In this document: positions 17,825 through 26,973 of the stretch, piece after piece
How the letters are laid out: every line of letters begins with the position of its first letter
Numbering within the stretch: the first letter of the stretch is position 1
Assembly: GCA_031296325.1 (NCBI GenBank)
Contig: JARLFY010000025.1
Location: 1-64,000 of the forward strand
Direction: 5' to 3'
Source: Acidobacteriaceae bacterium
GTDB lineage: Bacteria > Acidobacteriota > Terriglobia > Terriglobales > Acidobacteriaceae
Length of the DNA stretch: 64,000 bases
The notes under the pieces: generated by a model
Databases searched by the model: none
What the model saw: the letters and a program-made list of their open reading frames with translations, nothing else
Told to the model about the DNA's origin: nothing
Made by a program: the position numbers and the translations under genes

Positions 17825-20467
17825 ATGGTTAAATCGAAATCCGCTCCAAAGTCCGCGCTGCCCCTCCCCACAGAACCCAGAAGGTACGTCTGTATCCACG
17901 GCCATTTCTATCAGCCGCCACGCGAGAATCCCTGGCTGGAGACGGTTGAGATGGAGGGCTCCTCTGCGCCGTATCACGACTGGAACGAGCGGATTACGGC
18001 GGAGTGTTACGCGCCCAACGGAGCCTCGCGCATCACCAATCGCAAGGGCGAGATCACTCGCATCGTCAACAACTACGCGCGCATGAGCTTCAACTTTGGC
18101 CCCACCCTGCTGAAGTGGATGGCGGAAAAATCTCCGCGCAGCTATCGCGCCATTCTGGTTGCGGACAAGCTCAGCGCACAGCACTATGGCGGCCACGGAT
18201 CGGCGATCGCGCAGGTCTACAACCACATTATTCTGCCTCTGGCCGACCGCCGCGACGCCCTCACCCAGATCCGCTGGGGCATCGCCGACTTCGAGTCCCG
18301 CTTCCACCGCAAGCCGGAGGGAATGTGGCTGGCCGAGACGGCGGTCAATCGCAGCGTTCTCGACCTGATGGCCGCCGAGGGGATCAAGTTCACCATTCTC
18401 GCTCCCAACCAGTGCGCGCGCGTACGTAAGATCGTCCAGTCCCCCTCCGACAATCAGCTTTCCACCGAATCCGTCGAAGCCGTCGAGTCCACCGAGACAG
18501 AGCAGGCCCCCGGTACAGCGTCCGTCCTCGATTGGCTTCCCACCCCCAACGCCAGCGTCGATCCCACCCATCCCTACCTCGTCCAACTCGACGAGGGACG
18601 CAGCATCGCGGTCTTCTTCTACGACGGCCCAGCCTCGCGCGCCATCGCCTTCGAGGGATTGCTCAACAGTGGCGAGAGCTTCGCCGATCGGCTGATCCAC
18701 GGCTTCCGCACACCCACAGCCAACGCCCCTGCGCCTGTTCAGATGTCGCATGTAGCCACTGACGGCGAGAGCTATGGACACCATCACAAGTATGGCGAGA
18801 TGGCGCTCTCCTACGCCATGCATTGGATCGAAGAGCAGGGCCTCGCCAAGCTGACCAACTACGGCGAATTCCTGGAGATGTTTCCTCCCGAGTGGGAGGC
18901 CGAGGTTGTTGAAAACACCTCGTGGAGTTGTAGCCACGGCGTCGAACGATGGCGTTCCGACTGCGGTTGTAGCGGAGGCAAGCCCGGATTCAACCAGAAG
19001 TGGCGCGGCCCGCTGCGGCAGGCTCTCGACCTGCTGCGCGATGCCACCGCCCCGCTGGCCGAAGAACTGGCAAAGCCGCTGATGGTCGATCTCTGGGCTG
19101 CGCGTGACGGCTACATCGACGTCATCCTCGATCCCTCGACAAGGTCAAGAGACCGCTTCTTCGCGCGCCACGCCAAGCGCCCTGTCACCGCCGAAGAGCG
19201 CGTCATGCTGCTCGAACTGCTCGAACTCGAACGCCACACCCAGTTGATGTACACCAGTTGCGGCTGGTTCTTCGACGACATCTCCGGCATCGAGACGGTC
19301 CAGATCATCGCCTACGCAGGCCGCGTCCTACAGCTTGCGGCCAAGCTCTTCGGTCCGGCCGGGGCTGCCCTTGAAGAACGCTTCCTCACTCTCCTCGCGC
19401 AGGCAAAGTCCAACCTGCCGGATATGGGCGATGGAGCAAAGATCTACCGCCGCTTCGTCACCGGACTGCGCATCGGACTGGAGCAGGTTGGCGCGCACTA
19501 CGCCATCAGCTCGATCTTCCGCAGCTATCCCGAGGACGGCGAGATCTTCTGCTACGACCTGCACCGCGACGCACAGGAGAGCTTCACTTCGGGCCGTGGC
19601 AAGGTCGCTCTCGGTCGCGCCCACATCCGCTCGCGCATCACCGAGGAGAACGAGGAGATCTGTTTCGCCGTGCTCCACCTCGGCGACCAGAACCTCTCGG
19701 CCGCCGTGCGCCGCTACGCAAGCCATGGGCCAGAGAATGGAGCGGCCTTTGCCGCATTCTCTGAAGATATCCGCAACGCCATCCGGCGCGCCAATCTGCC
19801 CGAGGTCATCCGTCTGATCGACCGCTTTTTCGGCAACATGGCCTACTCGCTGACCTCGCTCTTTGCCGACGAGCAGCACAGCATTCTGCATATTATTCTC
19901 AACCGAACCGTGACCGAGATGGAGGACTCGCTGCGCATGATCTACGAGGATCATGCCTCGCTGCTGCACTTCCTCACCGAAGCGGGAGTGCCCGCGCCGC
20001 CCGCACTGGCCATTGCGGCCAACTTCGCCATCAACGCCAGCCTGCGTCGCGCCATCGAGGCCGAAGACTTCGATACCACCGAGGTCGAGTCGCTCCTCCA
20101 ACGCGCCGCCGCAGATCAGATTCATATCGATGTTCCCGCGCTCAGCTTCGCCGCAGTCGAGCGCCTGAAGCGCGTCATGCTGCAACTGGAGAACGTCGCC
20201 GAGACGGATCAGTCGCCAGAGCTTGTCCTGCGCATGGCTCTGACCATCGCCAACACCCTGCGCAACCTGCCCTTCGACATCAACCTCTGGCAGGCACAAA
20301 ATATCTGGAACGACATCTTCCGCCGCGAGGACAGAAACAACTGCTCTCTCGATTGCAAACTGCTCTTCAACAAACTAGGCGAAGCCCTGCACATCTGCGT
20401 CGACCAACTCGCCGTCGAAGAAGACATCCCCGCCAACGGAGTACACCCCGAAGTGCTGACCGCTTAG
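17825..20467 (+). CDS. GH57-like / DUF3536 glycoside hydrolase-related protein
   Basis: An 880-residue protein. The start CIHGHFYQPPRENPWLETVE (about 22-41) is the hallmark of the GH57-fold family carrying a C-terminal DUF3536 domain. Further features are HYGGHGSAIAQVYNHIILPL, the GMWLAETAVNRSVLDLMAAEGI block and DGESYGHHHKYGEMAL, which resemble GH57 catalytic blocks. The second half is helical. GH57 members act on alpha-glucans, but the substrate of this subgroup is not established. The ATG at 17825 gives the family-like N terminus; longer readings are possible. A Ser/Glu/Thr-rich insertion lies near residues 210-240. Confidence 0.85.
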   Translation: MVKSKSAPKSALPLPTEPRRYVCIHGHFYQPPRENPWLETVEMEGSSAPYHDWNERITAECYAPNGASRITNRKGEITRIVNNYARMSFNFGPTLLKWMAEKSPRSYRAILVADKLSAQHYGGHGSAIAQVYNHIILPLADRRDALTQIRWGIADFESRFHRKPEGMWLAETAVNRSVLDLMAAEGIKFTILAPNQCARVRKIVQSPSDNQLSTESVEAVESTETEQAPGTASVLDWLPTPNASVDPTHPYLVQLDEGRSIAVFFYDGPASRAIAFEGLLNSGESFADRLIHGFRTPTANAPAPVQMSHVATDGESYGHHHKYGEMALSYAMHWIEEQGLAKLTNYGEFLEMFPPEWEAEVVENTSWSCSHGVERWRSDCGCSGGKPGFNQKWRGPLRQALDLLRDATAPLAEELAKPLMVDLWAARDGYIDVILDPSTRSRDRFFARHAKRPVTAEERVMLLELLELERHTQLMYTSCGWFFDDISGIETVQIIAYAGRVLQLAAKLFGPAGAALEERFLTLLAQAKSNLPDMGDGAKIYRRFVTGLRIGLEQVGAHYAISSIFRSYPEDGEIFCYDLHRDAQESFTSGRGKVALGRAHIRSRITEENEEICFAVLHLGDQNLSAAVRRYASHGPENGAAFAAFSEDIRNAIRRANLPEVIRLIDRFFGNMAYSLTSLFADEQHSILHIILNRTVTEMEDSLRMIYEDHASLLHFLTEAGVPAPPALAIAANFAINASLRRAIEAEDFDTTEVESLLQRAAADQIHIDVPALSFAAVERLKRVMLQLENVAETDQSPELVLRMALTIANTLRNLPFDINLWQAQNIWNDIFRREDRNNCSLDCKLLFNKLGEALHICVDQLAVEEDIPANGVHPEVLTA

Positions 20468-20585
20468 GACATATCGACATATAACTAGCTTGTTTGAAAG
20501 GGCGCGGCATTAGGAAAACTGCTCTAACCATGCAGGATCTTCTTCGCCGGATACGCATGCCTTGCTCACGCTCTAAAATAGAGAG

Positions 20586-21305
20586 ATGAATCCACGTCTT
20601 CTGGTCTTCGATCTCGATGGCACGCTGATTGACTCGCGCATCGATCTCTCCAACTCGATCAACGCAATGCTGGTTCATCTGGGCAGGCCGGAGCTTCCTC
20701 ACAACGTCCTGCTTGGCTACATCGGCGACGGAGCCAAGATGCTGGTGCGCCGCTCTCTGGGCGATCCCGAGGGAGATATTCACGACGAAGAATACGTCGA
20801 TCAGGCCCTCACCTTCTTCCTCGACTACTACCGCATCCACAAGCTGGACTTCACCTACGTCTACGCCGGAGTCGTCGAGGCGTTGGAGGAGATTCGCGCA
20901 GTCTATCCAGAGATCGCCATGGCCGTGCTGACCAACAAGCCCGTCTGTCCTTCGCGCGACATCTGCACCCACTTCGGGCTGGATCGCTTCTTCTTCCAGA
21001 ACTTCGGCGGCAACAGCTTCCACACCAAGAAGCCCGACCCCACCGGCCTGCTTGCGCTGATCGCTGAGGCCTCGCAGCGAAACGCCGCTGACGCAGCGCC
21101 AATCCTGCCCGCCGAGACGATCATGATCGGCGACTCGGACGTTGACATCCTGACCGCGCTCAACGGGGGCGCACGCTCCATCGGCTGCTCCTACGGACTC
21201 TCGCCGCAGAGTCTCGCCATCGTGCCTCCCGACGTTCTCGCCGCCTCTCCCGCAGACTGGCCAGAGGCGATACGCCAAATCGCAACGGACTCACTCGCTC
21301 GCTGA
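20586..21305 (+). CDS. HAD hydrolase, phosphoglycolate phosphatase-like
   Basis: A 239-residue HAD phosphatase. Motif I DLDGTLIDS (9-17) has both catalytic Asp residues, motif II is in LTNKPV, motif III Lys in KKPDPTG and motif IV in IMIGDSDVDILTAL. The cap helix LSNSINAMLVHLGRPEL is of the Gph/PGP type. It probably dephosphorylates a small metabolite such as 2-phosphoglycolate; specificity cannot be read from sequence. It follows the GH57-like gene by 118 bases, with no terminator visible between them. Confidence 0.8.
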   Translation: MNPRLLVFDLDGTLIDSRIDLSNSINAMLVHLGRPELPHNVLLGYIGDGAKMLVRRSLGDPEGDIHDEEYVDQALTFFLDYYRIHKLDFTYVYAGVVEALEEIRAVYPEIAMAVLTNKPVCPSRDICTHFGLDRFFFQNFGGNSFHTKKPDPTGLLALIAEASQRNAADAAPILPAETIMIGDSDVDILTALNGGARSIGCSYGLSPQSLAIVPPDVLAASPADWPEAIRQIATDSLAR

Positions 21306-21553
21306 ATTTCAGCCGCGCTCTCCCGCGTTCCCTCTCAAGATTCATCTTGCCAATCGTCATGTGCTGCGCTTACTATTCGTCTTGATCCCGCTCTGAACGG
21401 CTTAATTCGTAAGCATCAAGGCTCAGAATCAGCTTGTAACCGGGAATTGCCCCCAGCAGCTCGGGCAATTCCCGGATAGACCCTTTGAGTGATATTGCCG
21501 CCCTTTTCCACAAGGCAGGCTTTGAAGACTGTACGTTTTGGAGTGTAGAAACA

Positions 21554-22291
21554 ATGACTTGGTACGCATACTGCATCGCGGAACGTAACGCTTTCCCGGA
21601 ACTTTGCCGTCATCGCCGCCCAATGCCACTGGAAGGAGTCACTGGACTCTTCGGCAATCAGACCTTTCTCTTCCCCGCCAGCGACCTCGCCGTCATCGTC
21701 TCCGAACACACGCCGGAAGACGCAGCCCGCATGGATCAAAGCGCCATCAAGGATCATGGCCGCGTCATCGCCGACTGCTTCAAGCTTTCCACCGTGCTGC
21801 CCTTCCGCTTTGGAACCACTTTTCCCGACGACGACGCTCTGCGCCGCTCCGTCCGCTCCAACCAGCGCCACTTCACCGCCAACGTCGAGCGCCTCCGCGG
21901 CAAGGCCGAGATGCACCTCAAAGTCCTGGTAGACGACACCTGCCCCGGCGTCTCCGCACGCGACATGACCGTCGGCCAACAGTACCTCACCAGCCTGCGC
22001 GAGAGCGCCGCCCGCCAGCGGGATCGGCAGTCGCGAGCACGCGCGCTTTCCCTCCAGATGCACCGCATGTTTCTGCCTCTCGCCGAGGAGATCACCTGCA
22101 AACGAACCGAATCGGGAAAGATGCTGCTGGACATCGCTCACCTCATTGACAACAAGACGGTCGAGCGCTATCAGAACAAGTATTCTTCGGCGACTGTGGA
22201 GATGAAGGAGTACCAGATGCAGCTCTCCGGTCCCTGGCCTCCCTATCACTTCGTCCAGCGCCACTCCGCAACCCAGCAAAACAACGCATAG
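21554..22291 (+). CDS. Orphan gas-vesicle GvpL/GvpF-family protein
   Basis: A 245-residue protein starting MTWYAYCIAERNAF. The family pattern of GvpL/F is clear: YAYCI strand, a VSEHTPEDAARMD region, HGRVIADCF with LPFRFGTTFPDDDALR, a basic helical middle and the closing LSGPWPPYHFV. GvpF/L proteins are minor accessory components of gas vesicles. No other gvp gene is present, so this is an orphan and its role here is unknown. The ATG at 21554 is chosen because the conserved fold begins there; the frame is open another 23 codons. It converges on the histidine kinase gene with only 5 bases between stops. Confidence 0.8.
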   Translation: MTWYAYCIAERNAFPELCRHRRPMPLEGVTGLFGNQTFLFPASDLAVIVSEHTPEDAARMDQSAIKDHGRVIADCFKLSTVLPFRFGTTFPDDDALRRSVRSNQRHFTANVERLRGKAEMHLKVLVDDTCPGVSARDMTVGQQYLTSLRESAARQRDRQSRARALSLQMHRMFLPLAEEITCKRTESGKMLLDIAHLIDNKTVERYQNKYSSATVEMKEYQMQLSGPWPPYHFVQRHSATQQNNA

Positions 22292-22296
22292 AACCT

Positions 22297-23478
22297 TCAG
22301 GGATACACGGGCGCGTCGTCATCACTGGGCAGAAGCAGGGTGAAGGTCGTTCCCTGACTGGCTCCGTGAACCGTGGAGCGGACTTTGATGGAGCCTCCGC
22401 TCTTCTCGACGAGTTGCTTGGAGACCCATAGGCCGAGACCCGTTCCGACCGTTCCCTTGGTGGTAAAGAAGGGTTCGAAGATGTGCCGCGAGGTGGTTGG
22501 AGCCATTCCACAGCCGCAGTCCGAGATGGTGATGCGGACGCGTCGGCGGCCGTTGTTGGGGTTGATCGAGGAGGAGGCGCGCAGAACGATTCTGCCGTTC
22601 TGCCCGATGGCGTCAAGACTGTTGGCCAGCAGGTTGGCCATGACCTGACGCAACTCTCCGGCGATTCCCATGACGCGTAATCCCGGCTCGCACTGTAGCT
22701 CGACCTGCGCCCCGTTGGCACGAATCCTGGCCTGAAGAAGGTTGACCACCGATTCGAGAAGTTTGGCGACGGAGTTGCTGGTGGCAGCGGAGAACTCGCG
22801 ATAGAAGCCCAGCGTCTGGCGCGTGATGTGAGCGATGCGCATCAACTCGCCGTCGGCGATATCCATGTACTCAAGGGCGTCGGCGGGCAGGCCCGGCGTG
22901 GTTCGCGCCAGATAAAGCGTGTTCATGATGGCTTCAAGCGGGTTGTTGATCTCGTGGGCGATGCTGGCGGCCATGCGTCCGGCGCTGGCCAGCATCTCGC
23001 TGCGCAGCAGAGCCTCTTCGGCCTGCTTGCGCGCAGTGTTGTCGGTGCCGATCAACAGATAGCCGATAATGGATTTCGCCGCATCGCGCAGAGCGGTGAC
23101 GCTGACGATGGCCGGAATGCGGCTGCCATCCTTGCGAATATAGGTGAGTTCGTAGATGTCCTCGATGCCGCGTGAGGCCTTGAAGACCAGAGCCTCGAAG
23201 CCGGGAAAGATCGGGATCCCGAACTCCCGACTGAGAGCGGCGGCGCGAAGCATCAACTCCTGATGATCCGAGAGATCGGCGGGAGTGAGTTTGTTCAACA
23301 CCTCGTCGGCGTTGTAGCCCAGCATCCGCTCGGCTCCGACGTTGAAGATCTGAATGACACCGTGCGCGTCGGTGGCAATGCTGGAGAAGTTGGCGCTGTT
23401 GAAGATGGCGCGCTGAAGAGCATCTGCCTTCAGCAGAGCTTCGTTGGCTTGCACGCGCTTGTCTGTCTCTACATTCAC
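22297..23478 (-). CDS. PAS-domain sensor histidine kinase
   Basis: A 393-residue kinase without membrane segments. A PAS domain (about 20-150, with IATDAHGVIQIFNVGAERMLGY and a PAC-like YIRKDGSRIPAIVSV) is followed by a HisKA domain with the phospho-acceptor His175 in SIAHEINNPLEAIM and an HATPase domain: N box ANLLANSLDAIG, G1 DCGCGM and G2 GTGLGLWVSKQL. No response regulator is adjacent, so it is an orphan kinase. The start is GTG at 23478 with GGAG at eight bases. Signal and output are unknown. Confidence 0.88.
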   Translation of the reverse strand: MNVETDKRVQANEALLKADALQRAIFNSANFSSIATDAHGVIQIFNVGAERMLGYNADEVLNKLTPADLSDHQELMLRAAALSREFGIPIFPGFEALVFKASRGIEDIYELTYIRKDGSRIPAIVSVTALRDAAKSIIGYLLIGTDNTARKQAEEALLRSEMLASAGRMAASIAHEINNPLEAIMNTLYLARTTPGLPADALEYMDIADGELMRIAHITRQTLGFYREFSAATSNSVAKLLESVVNLLQARIRANGAQVELQCEPGLRVMGIAGELRQVMANLLANSLDAIGQNGRIVLRASSSINPNNGRRRVRITISDCGCGMAPTTSRHIFEPFFTTKGTVGTGLGLWVSKQLVEKSGGSIKVRSTVHGASQGTTFTLLLPSDDDAPVYP

Positions 23479-23577
23479 GATACCGTCTCCGCCCTTTTCA
23501 TTGGAGACTTTCTTCCAGAGATGAGATTCATTCCTTCACGCACTCATCCCGTAATCAAGTAAGACGACCGTTAGCGA

Positions 23578-24288
23578 CTAATGGTTGGCTGGCTTCTTGA
23601 CGCTCTTCGCCGCAGGGGCTGGCGCGCTGGATCCGACCTTCGCCTTCAACTCGTCGATGACTTGATAGAGCGAGTTGATGTCGGTGACATGCACCCATTC
23701 GTGCTGGGTGCAGACGGTGATCGAGGGGGTGTACATGACCCCCAGCTTCTCTCCCACCGCGTAGTCGGCCATGACATCCTTCAAGAGGCTTCCGGTCGGA
23801 TCGGCGACGAAGGGCATCTGTATTCCATGCGACTGGAAGAACCTGCGCGTGAAGCTGAGCATGTCGTCCTTGCTGGCGATGCTGGTCTGCGCGGCGAAGA
23901 CTGCGCCGCGATACTCGTCAGCCGTCTTGGGCGAAACCTTGACCTGTAGATAGCGAGCCCAGACCGCTGCGTCGCGACTCCAGATGTGCATTTGCAGGGG
24001 GAAGTCCCGGCGCACGATGGGAATGTTGTAGTGGGCCGACGCCTGATGCTCGATGGGGAAGGCGCGCGCGCAGGCCGGGCACTCCAGATCCTCGAAGACG
24101 ATGATGGCCATCTTGGCTCCGACTGGCGGCTTCAGAATCGACGTGTCCTTGAACGTCTCGCCGCTGGAGGGAGACGGAACATAGCGCTGCGCCAGCAAGG
24201 GCGCGCTCATCGAGGCTGCGGCAAAGAGCAGGGTTGTTGCAAAAGTCAGGAAAACGACCAGAGGGCGGAGGCGGAGAAACTTAGTCAT
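23578..24288 (-). CDS. Exported DsbA-like thioredoxin-fold protein
   Basis: A 236-residue protein with a signal sequence (MTKFLRLRPLVVFLTFATTLLFAAASMSAPLLAQ as a basic-hydrophobic-polar pattern) and a thioredoxin domain. The active site CPAC lies in IIVFEDLECPACARAF, and a cis-proline loop YTPSITVC is seen further on. The helical insertion between them is of the DsbA type. It probably oxidises or reduces thiols in the periplasm. The ATG at 24288 is chosen for the GAGGA nine bases upstream. The tail is Ala/Pro/Lys-rich. No DsbB partner is nearby. Confidence 0.85.
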   Translation of the reverse strand: MTKFLRLRPLVVFLTFATTLLFAAASMSAPLLAQRYVPSPSSGETFKDTSILKPPVGAKMAIIVFEDLECPACARAFPIEHQASAHYNIPIVRRDFPLQMHIWSRDAAVWARYLQVKVSPKTADEYRGAVFAAQTSIASKDDMLSFTRRFFQSHGIQMPFVADPTGSLLKDVMADYAVGEKLGVMYTPSITVCTQHEWVHVTDINSLYQVIDELKAKVGSSAPAPAAKSVKKPANH

Positions 24289-24448
24289 GCGCAAAAATCC
24301 TCATATTCATCCTATCGCAATCGATTGGGGCGCGTAGGGACTGGGCGCGGCAGCGCGCTGGAGGCGACCCCGCGCCGAAACCAGTCAGTGAGACCGTACA
24401 ATAAAGGAGACGCAGCAAGCCGCAAAAAGTTGCGGCAGGGAGAGATCA

Positions 24449-24919
24449 ATGAGTATTGCAGAGAAGATTGGCGCGGATATTATCGCCGCAATGAAGGCGC
24501 ACGAAGAGCACAAGCTGACCACGCTGCGTATGGTGAAGTCGGCGTTGCGCTCCAAGGAGATCGACAAGCGCGAGCCGCTGACCGACGCCGAGCAGACCCA
24601 GATTCTGACCACGCTGGTCAAGCAGCGTCGCGAGTCGGTGGAGAGCTTTACCAAGGGCGGACGACCCGAACTGGCCGCGCAGGAGCAGGCCGAGATCGCC
24701 ATGATTGAGGGCTATCTGCCGCAGGCCGCAGGCGAGGCGGAGATTCTCGCCATAGTGCAGGCCGCCGTTGCGCAACTTGCCGAGAGTTCGGGCCAGAAGC
24801 CCACGCCGCGCGATATGGGCGCAGTGATGAAGTTGGCGCAGCAGGCGATTCAGTCCGCCGGTGTGCGCGCCGATGGCAAACTCGTCTCCGTACTGGTAAA
24901 GACCGAACTGGCCAAGTAG
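24449..24919 (+). CDS. yqeY: GatB/YqeY domain protein
   Basis: A 156-residue YqeY protein, equivalent to the C-terminal tRNA-binding domain of GatB/GatE. Recognisable blocks are KLTTLRMVKSALRSKEID, ILTTLVKQRRESVESF, AQEQAEIAMIEGYLPQ and the closing GKLVSVLVKTEL. These proteins may assist tRNA-dependent amidation, but the precise function is not settled. GatB itself is encoded about 4.3 kb away on the other strand. The ATG at 24449 is preceded by GGGAGAG. Confidence 0.9.
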   Translation: MSIAEKIGADIIAAMKAHEEHKLTTLRMVKSALRSKEIDKREPLTDAEQTQILTTLVKQRRESVESFTKGGRPELAAQEQAEIAMIEGYLPQAAGEAEILAIVQAAVAQLAESSGQKPTPRDMGAVMKLAQQAIQSAGVRADGKLVSVLVKTELAK

Positions 24920-24934
24920 TCGTTGGCCAGAAAA

Positions 24935-25215
24935 GACAAAGGCCAACCGCGGATCGACGCGGAGGAACACGGATCGACAGCGTCTTTGCCGACACTGTAC
25001 CTTGTTGCGCTTGCGAGCAAAATGCGGGGATTCTTCGCTGCGCTCAGAATGACAGGCAAAGACTGGGGCGGAGCAAAAGAAGATTTCTCCGCGCCGCTAC
25101 GGAATGACAAACAAAGAGGCGACGGAACACGGCTGAAGGTGATGCGCTTTGGTCGCGTCAGGATTCTTTGTTTTATCCGTGTTAATCCGTGAAAATCCGT
25201 GGTTAATCTTTGTTT
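24935..25215. repeat. Mixed repeat cluster: family E, reversed family B core, reversed family A core
   Basis: The 338-base gap between yqeY and the aminotransferase carries no gene. It shows CCGCGGATCGACGCGGAGGA (family E-like, 24947 on), a family B core in reverse (ATGCGGGGATTCTTCG..CAGAATGAC, about 25021-25053), a family A core in reverse (GATTTCTCCG..CGGAATGAC, about 25083-25110) and a family E string of GTTAATCCGTGAAAATCCGT type (25180-25207). Confidence 0.65.
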
Positions 25216-25257
25216 TTAGGTATGTTTGCAAGGCTGGAACTCCTTTACAATTGGGGC

Positions 25258-26505
25258 ATGATCCAAAAGACGCGTCTCTTCACTCCGGGCCCAACGCCCC
25301 TGCTCCCTGCCGCCCAGTTCGCCATGGCCGCGGCCGATATTCACCACCGCACCCCCGAATTCCGCGCCATCTTCCTCCGCGTGCTTGCGCAGTTGAAGGA
25401 GTTTATCGGAACCAAGAATGACGTCCTGATTCTGACCAGCTCGGGCACGGGAGCCATGGAGGCCTCGGTCTCCAACCTGACCTCTCCGGGCGACCGCGTT
25501 CTGGTCATCAGCGCCGGCAAGTTCGGCGAGCGCTGGGCAGGACTGGCCAAAGCCTTCGGCTGCGAGGTCGATCTGGTCAGTGCGCCCAACGGCGAGACCT
25601 TCTCGCTGGACGCGGTCAAGGCCGCGCTCAAGCTGGAGACGCGCGCCGTCTTCATGCAGGCTACCGAGTCCTCGACCGGTGCGCGCCACTGCGTCGGCGG
25701 AGTCGCCAAGCTGCTGAAGGAGGCCAACTCCGAGGCTCTGCTGGTGGTCGACGCCATCACTGGCCTGGGCACCACGCACATCGACGTGGACAAGCTCGGC
25801 ATCGACGTACTGATCGGCGGATCGCAGAAGGCCTTCATGATTCCTCCCGGCCTCGCCTTCATGGCCGTCAGCCAGCGCGCCTGGGATCGCATGGAGTCCA
25901 CCTACAATCCGCGCTACTACTTCGACCTGCGCAAGGAGCGCAAGAACGCCAAGGACGGGCAGAGTTCCTACACGCCCGCAGTCGCGTTGATCGCCGCACT
26001 GGGCGCGTCGTTCGACTACATCGCCAAGCAGGCCGCGACACCGGAGAATCCCGCCGGAGACCTGGCCGCAGGACGCAAGAAGCTGATCGAGAACGCCGAG
26101 ACCTGCGCCGCCATGACACGCGCCGCCGTTGCCGCGCTGGGCATGGAACTCTTCTCGCCAACCTGTCCCGCATCGGCCACCACCGCCGTCATCCCGCCCA
26201 ATGGCGTGGATTCCAGCGTCATCGTCAAGGAGTTGAAGGCACGCTTCGGCTCAATCATCGCCAACGGTCAGGGAGAGATGAAAGGCAAGATCTTCCGCAT
26301 CGCTCACCTCGGCTTCTTCGACTACCTCGACACCATCGCGATCATCGGCGCGCTGGAGCAGGTGATTGCGAAATCGTTCCCATCGCCCGGCTTTGCCTTC
26401 GGCAACGGCCTCATCGCCGCGCAGAAGCTCTTCGCCGAGCGCTCGCCAACGGCGGCGGAAGACAACTGTTGCTGCGCACGCAAGGCTGCCGCAGAAGCAA
26501 AGTAA
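25258..26505 (+). CDS. Class V PLP aminotransferase (serine/alanine-glyoxylate or phosphoserine type)
   Basis: A 415-residue fold-type I enzyme. Start MIQKTRLFTPGPTPLLP is typical of the alanine-glyoxylate/SerC-like group; LTSSGTGAMEASVSNL and VDAITGLGTTHIDVDKLGID precede the PLP lysine in GGSQKAFMIPPGLAF. It lies directly upstream of serA on the same strand, which suggests phosphoserine synthesis, as in organisms using a class V enzyme in place of classical SerC. The C terminus is unusual, ending DNCCCARKAAAEAK with three consecutive cysteines. The start is the ATG at 25258, about 50 bases after family E DNA. Confidence 0.82.
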   Translation: MIQKTRLFTPGPTPLLPAAQFAMAAADIHHRTPEFRAIFLRVLAQLKEFIGTKNDVLILTSSGTGAMEASVSNLTSPGDRVLVISAGKFGERWAGLAKAFGCEVDLVSAPNGETFSLDAVKAALKLETRAVFMQATESSTGARHCVGGVAKLLKEANSEALLVVDAITGLGTTHIDVDKLGIDVLIGGSQKAFMIPPGLAFMAVSQRAWDRMESTYNPRYYFDLRKERKNAKDGQSSYTPAVALIAALGASFDYIAKQAATPENPAGDLAAGRKKLIENAETCAAMTRAAVAALGMELFSPTCPASATTAVIPPNGVDSSVIVKELKARFGSIIANGQGEMKGKIFRIAHLGFFDYLDTIAIIGALEQVIAKSFPSPGFAFGNGLIAAQKLFAERSPTAAEDNCCCARKAAAEAK

Positions 26506-26511
26506 ACCACG

Positions 26512-26550
26512 AGCCTGTACGCCAGTGCGATCTGCTTTGGCGTACAGGCT
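26512..26550 (+). terminator. Hairpin after the aminotransferase gene
   Basis: A perfect 13-bp stem AGCCTGTACGCCA with its complement around a 13-base loop, starting 7 bases after the stop codon. What follows is GTTCTATAC rather than a T run, so termination may be partial. Confidence 0.55.
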
Positions 26551-26973
26551 GTTCTATACAGAAACGCGTTTTCGTAAATAGTCTCCGGAAGAATAGATCG
26601 GGCCTTCAGCCCTCGGATTTTTTCCGTGATGTTACTCAGGGCTACGCCCTGGGCTGGTATAGAGCGGGCCTTTGGCCCTTGTTTCATTACCGAAGCCTGA
26701 TTCGTTGCCGATCTTTGATTTATTGCGATACCTATTTCCTTGTCGATCTTTGATTTATCTGTATCCGTCTTCGCCTTATCCGTTTTTATCCGTGCTTCTA
26801 TCCGCGTCCTCCGTGTTAAGTTTTCTTTTTCTGTGGAAAAATTCAAGAATTTTCGACCGTTTGAAGGTTTGCAACAAGATACATTCGCATCGTTTCTCCC
26901 GTAGATTCATCTCTTAACTACTAGCTTGTCTACTACGACATCAGGTTGGAATTACGGTTCAAGAAGGATGTTC
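26551..26973. other. Intergenic region with reversed family C string and family E string
   Basis: No gene. About 26597-26690 is family C in reverse orientation: CGGGCCTTCAGCCCT, then CAGGGCTACGCCCTGGGCTGG and TATAGAGCGGGCCTTTGGCCC. About 26755-26822 is family E (TTATCCGTTTTTATCCGTGC, TCCGCGTCCTCCGTG). The last 150 bases before serA are AT-richer and probably hold its promoter; no clear -35/-10 pair was picked. Confidence 0.6.

Noticed and set aside
24300..24448. Small gene between the DsbA-like gene and yqeY
   Set aside because: Open frames here lack start sites and conserved features; the region is best read as a divergent promoter region.
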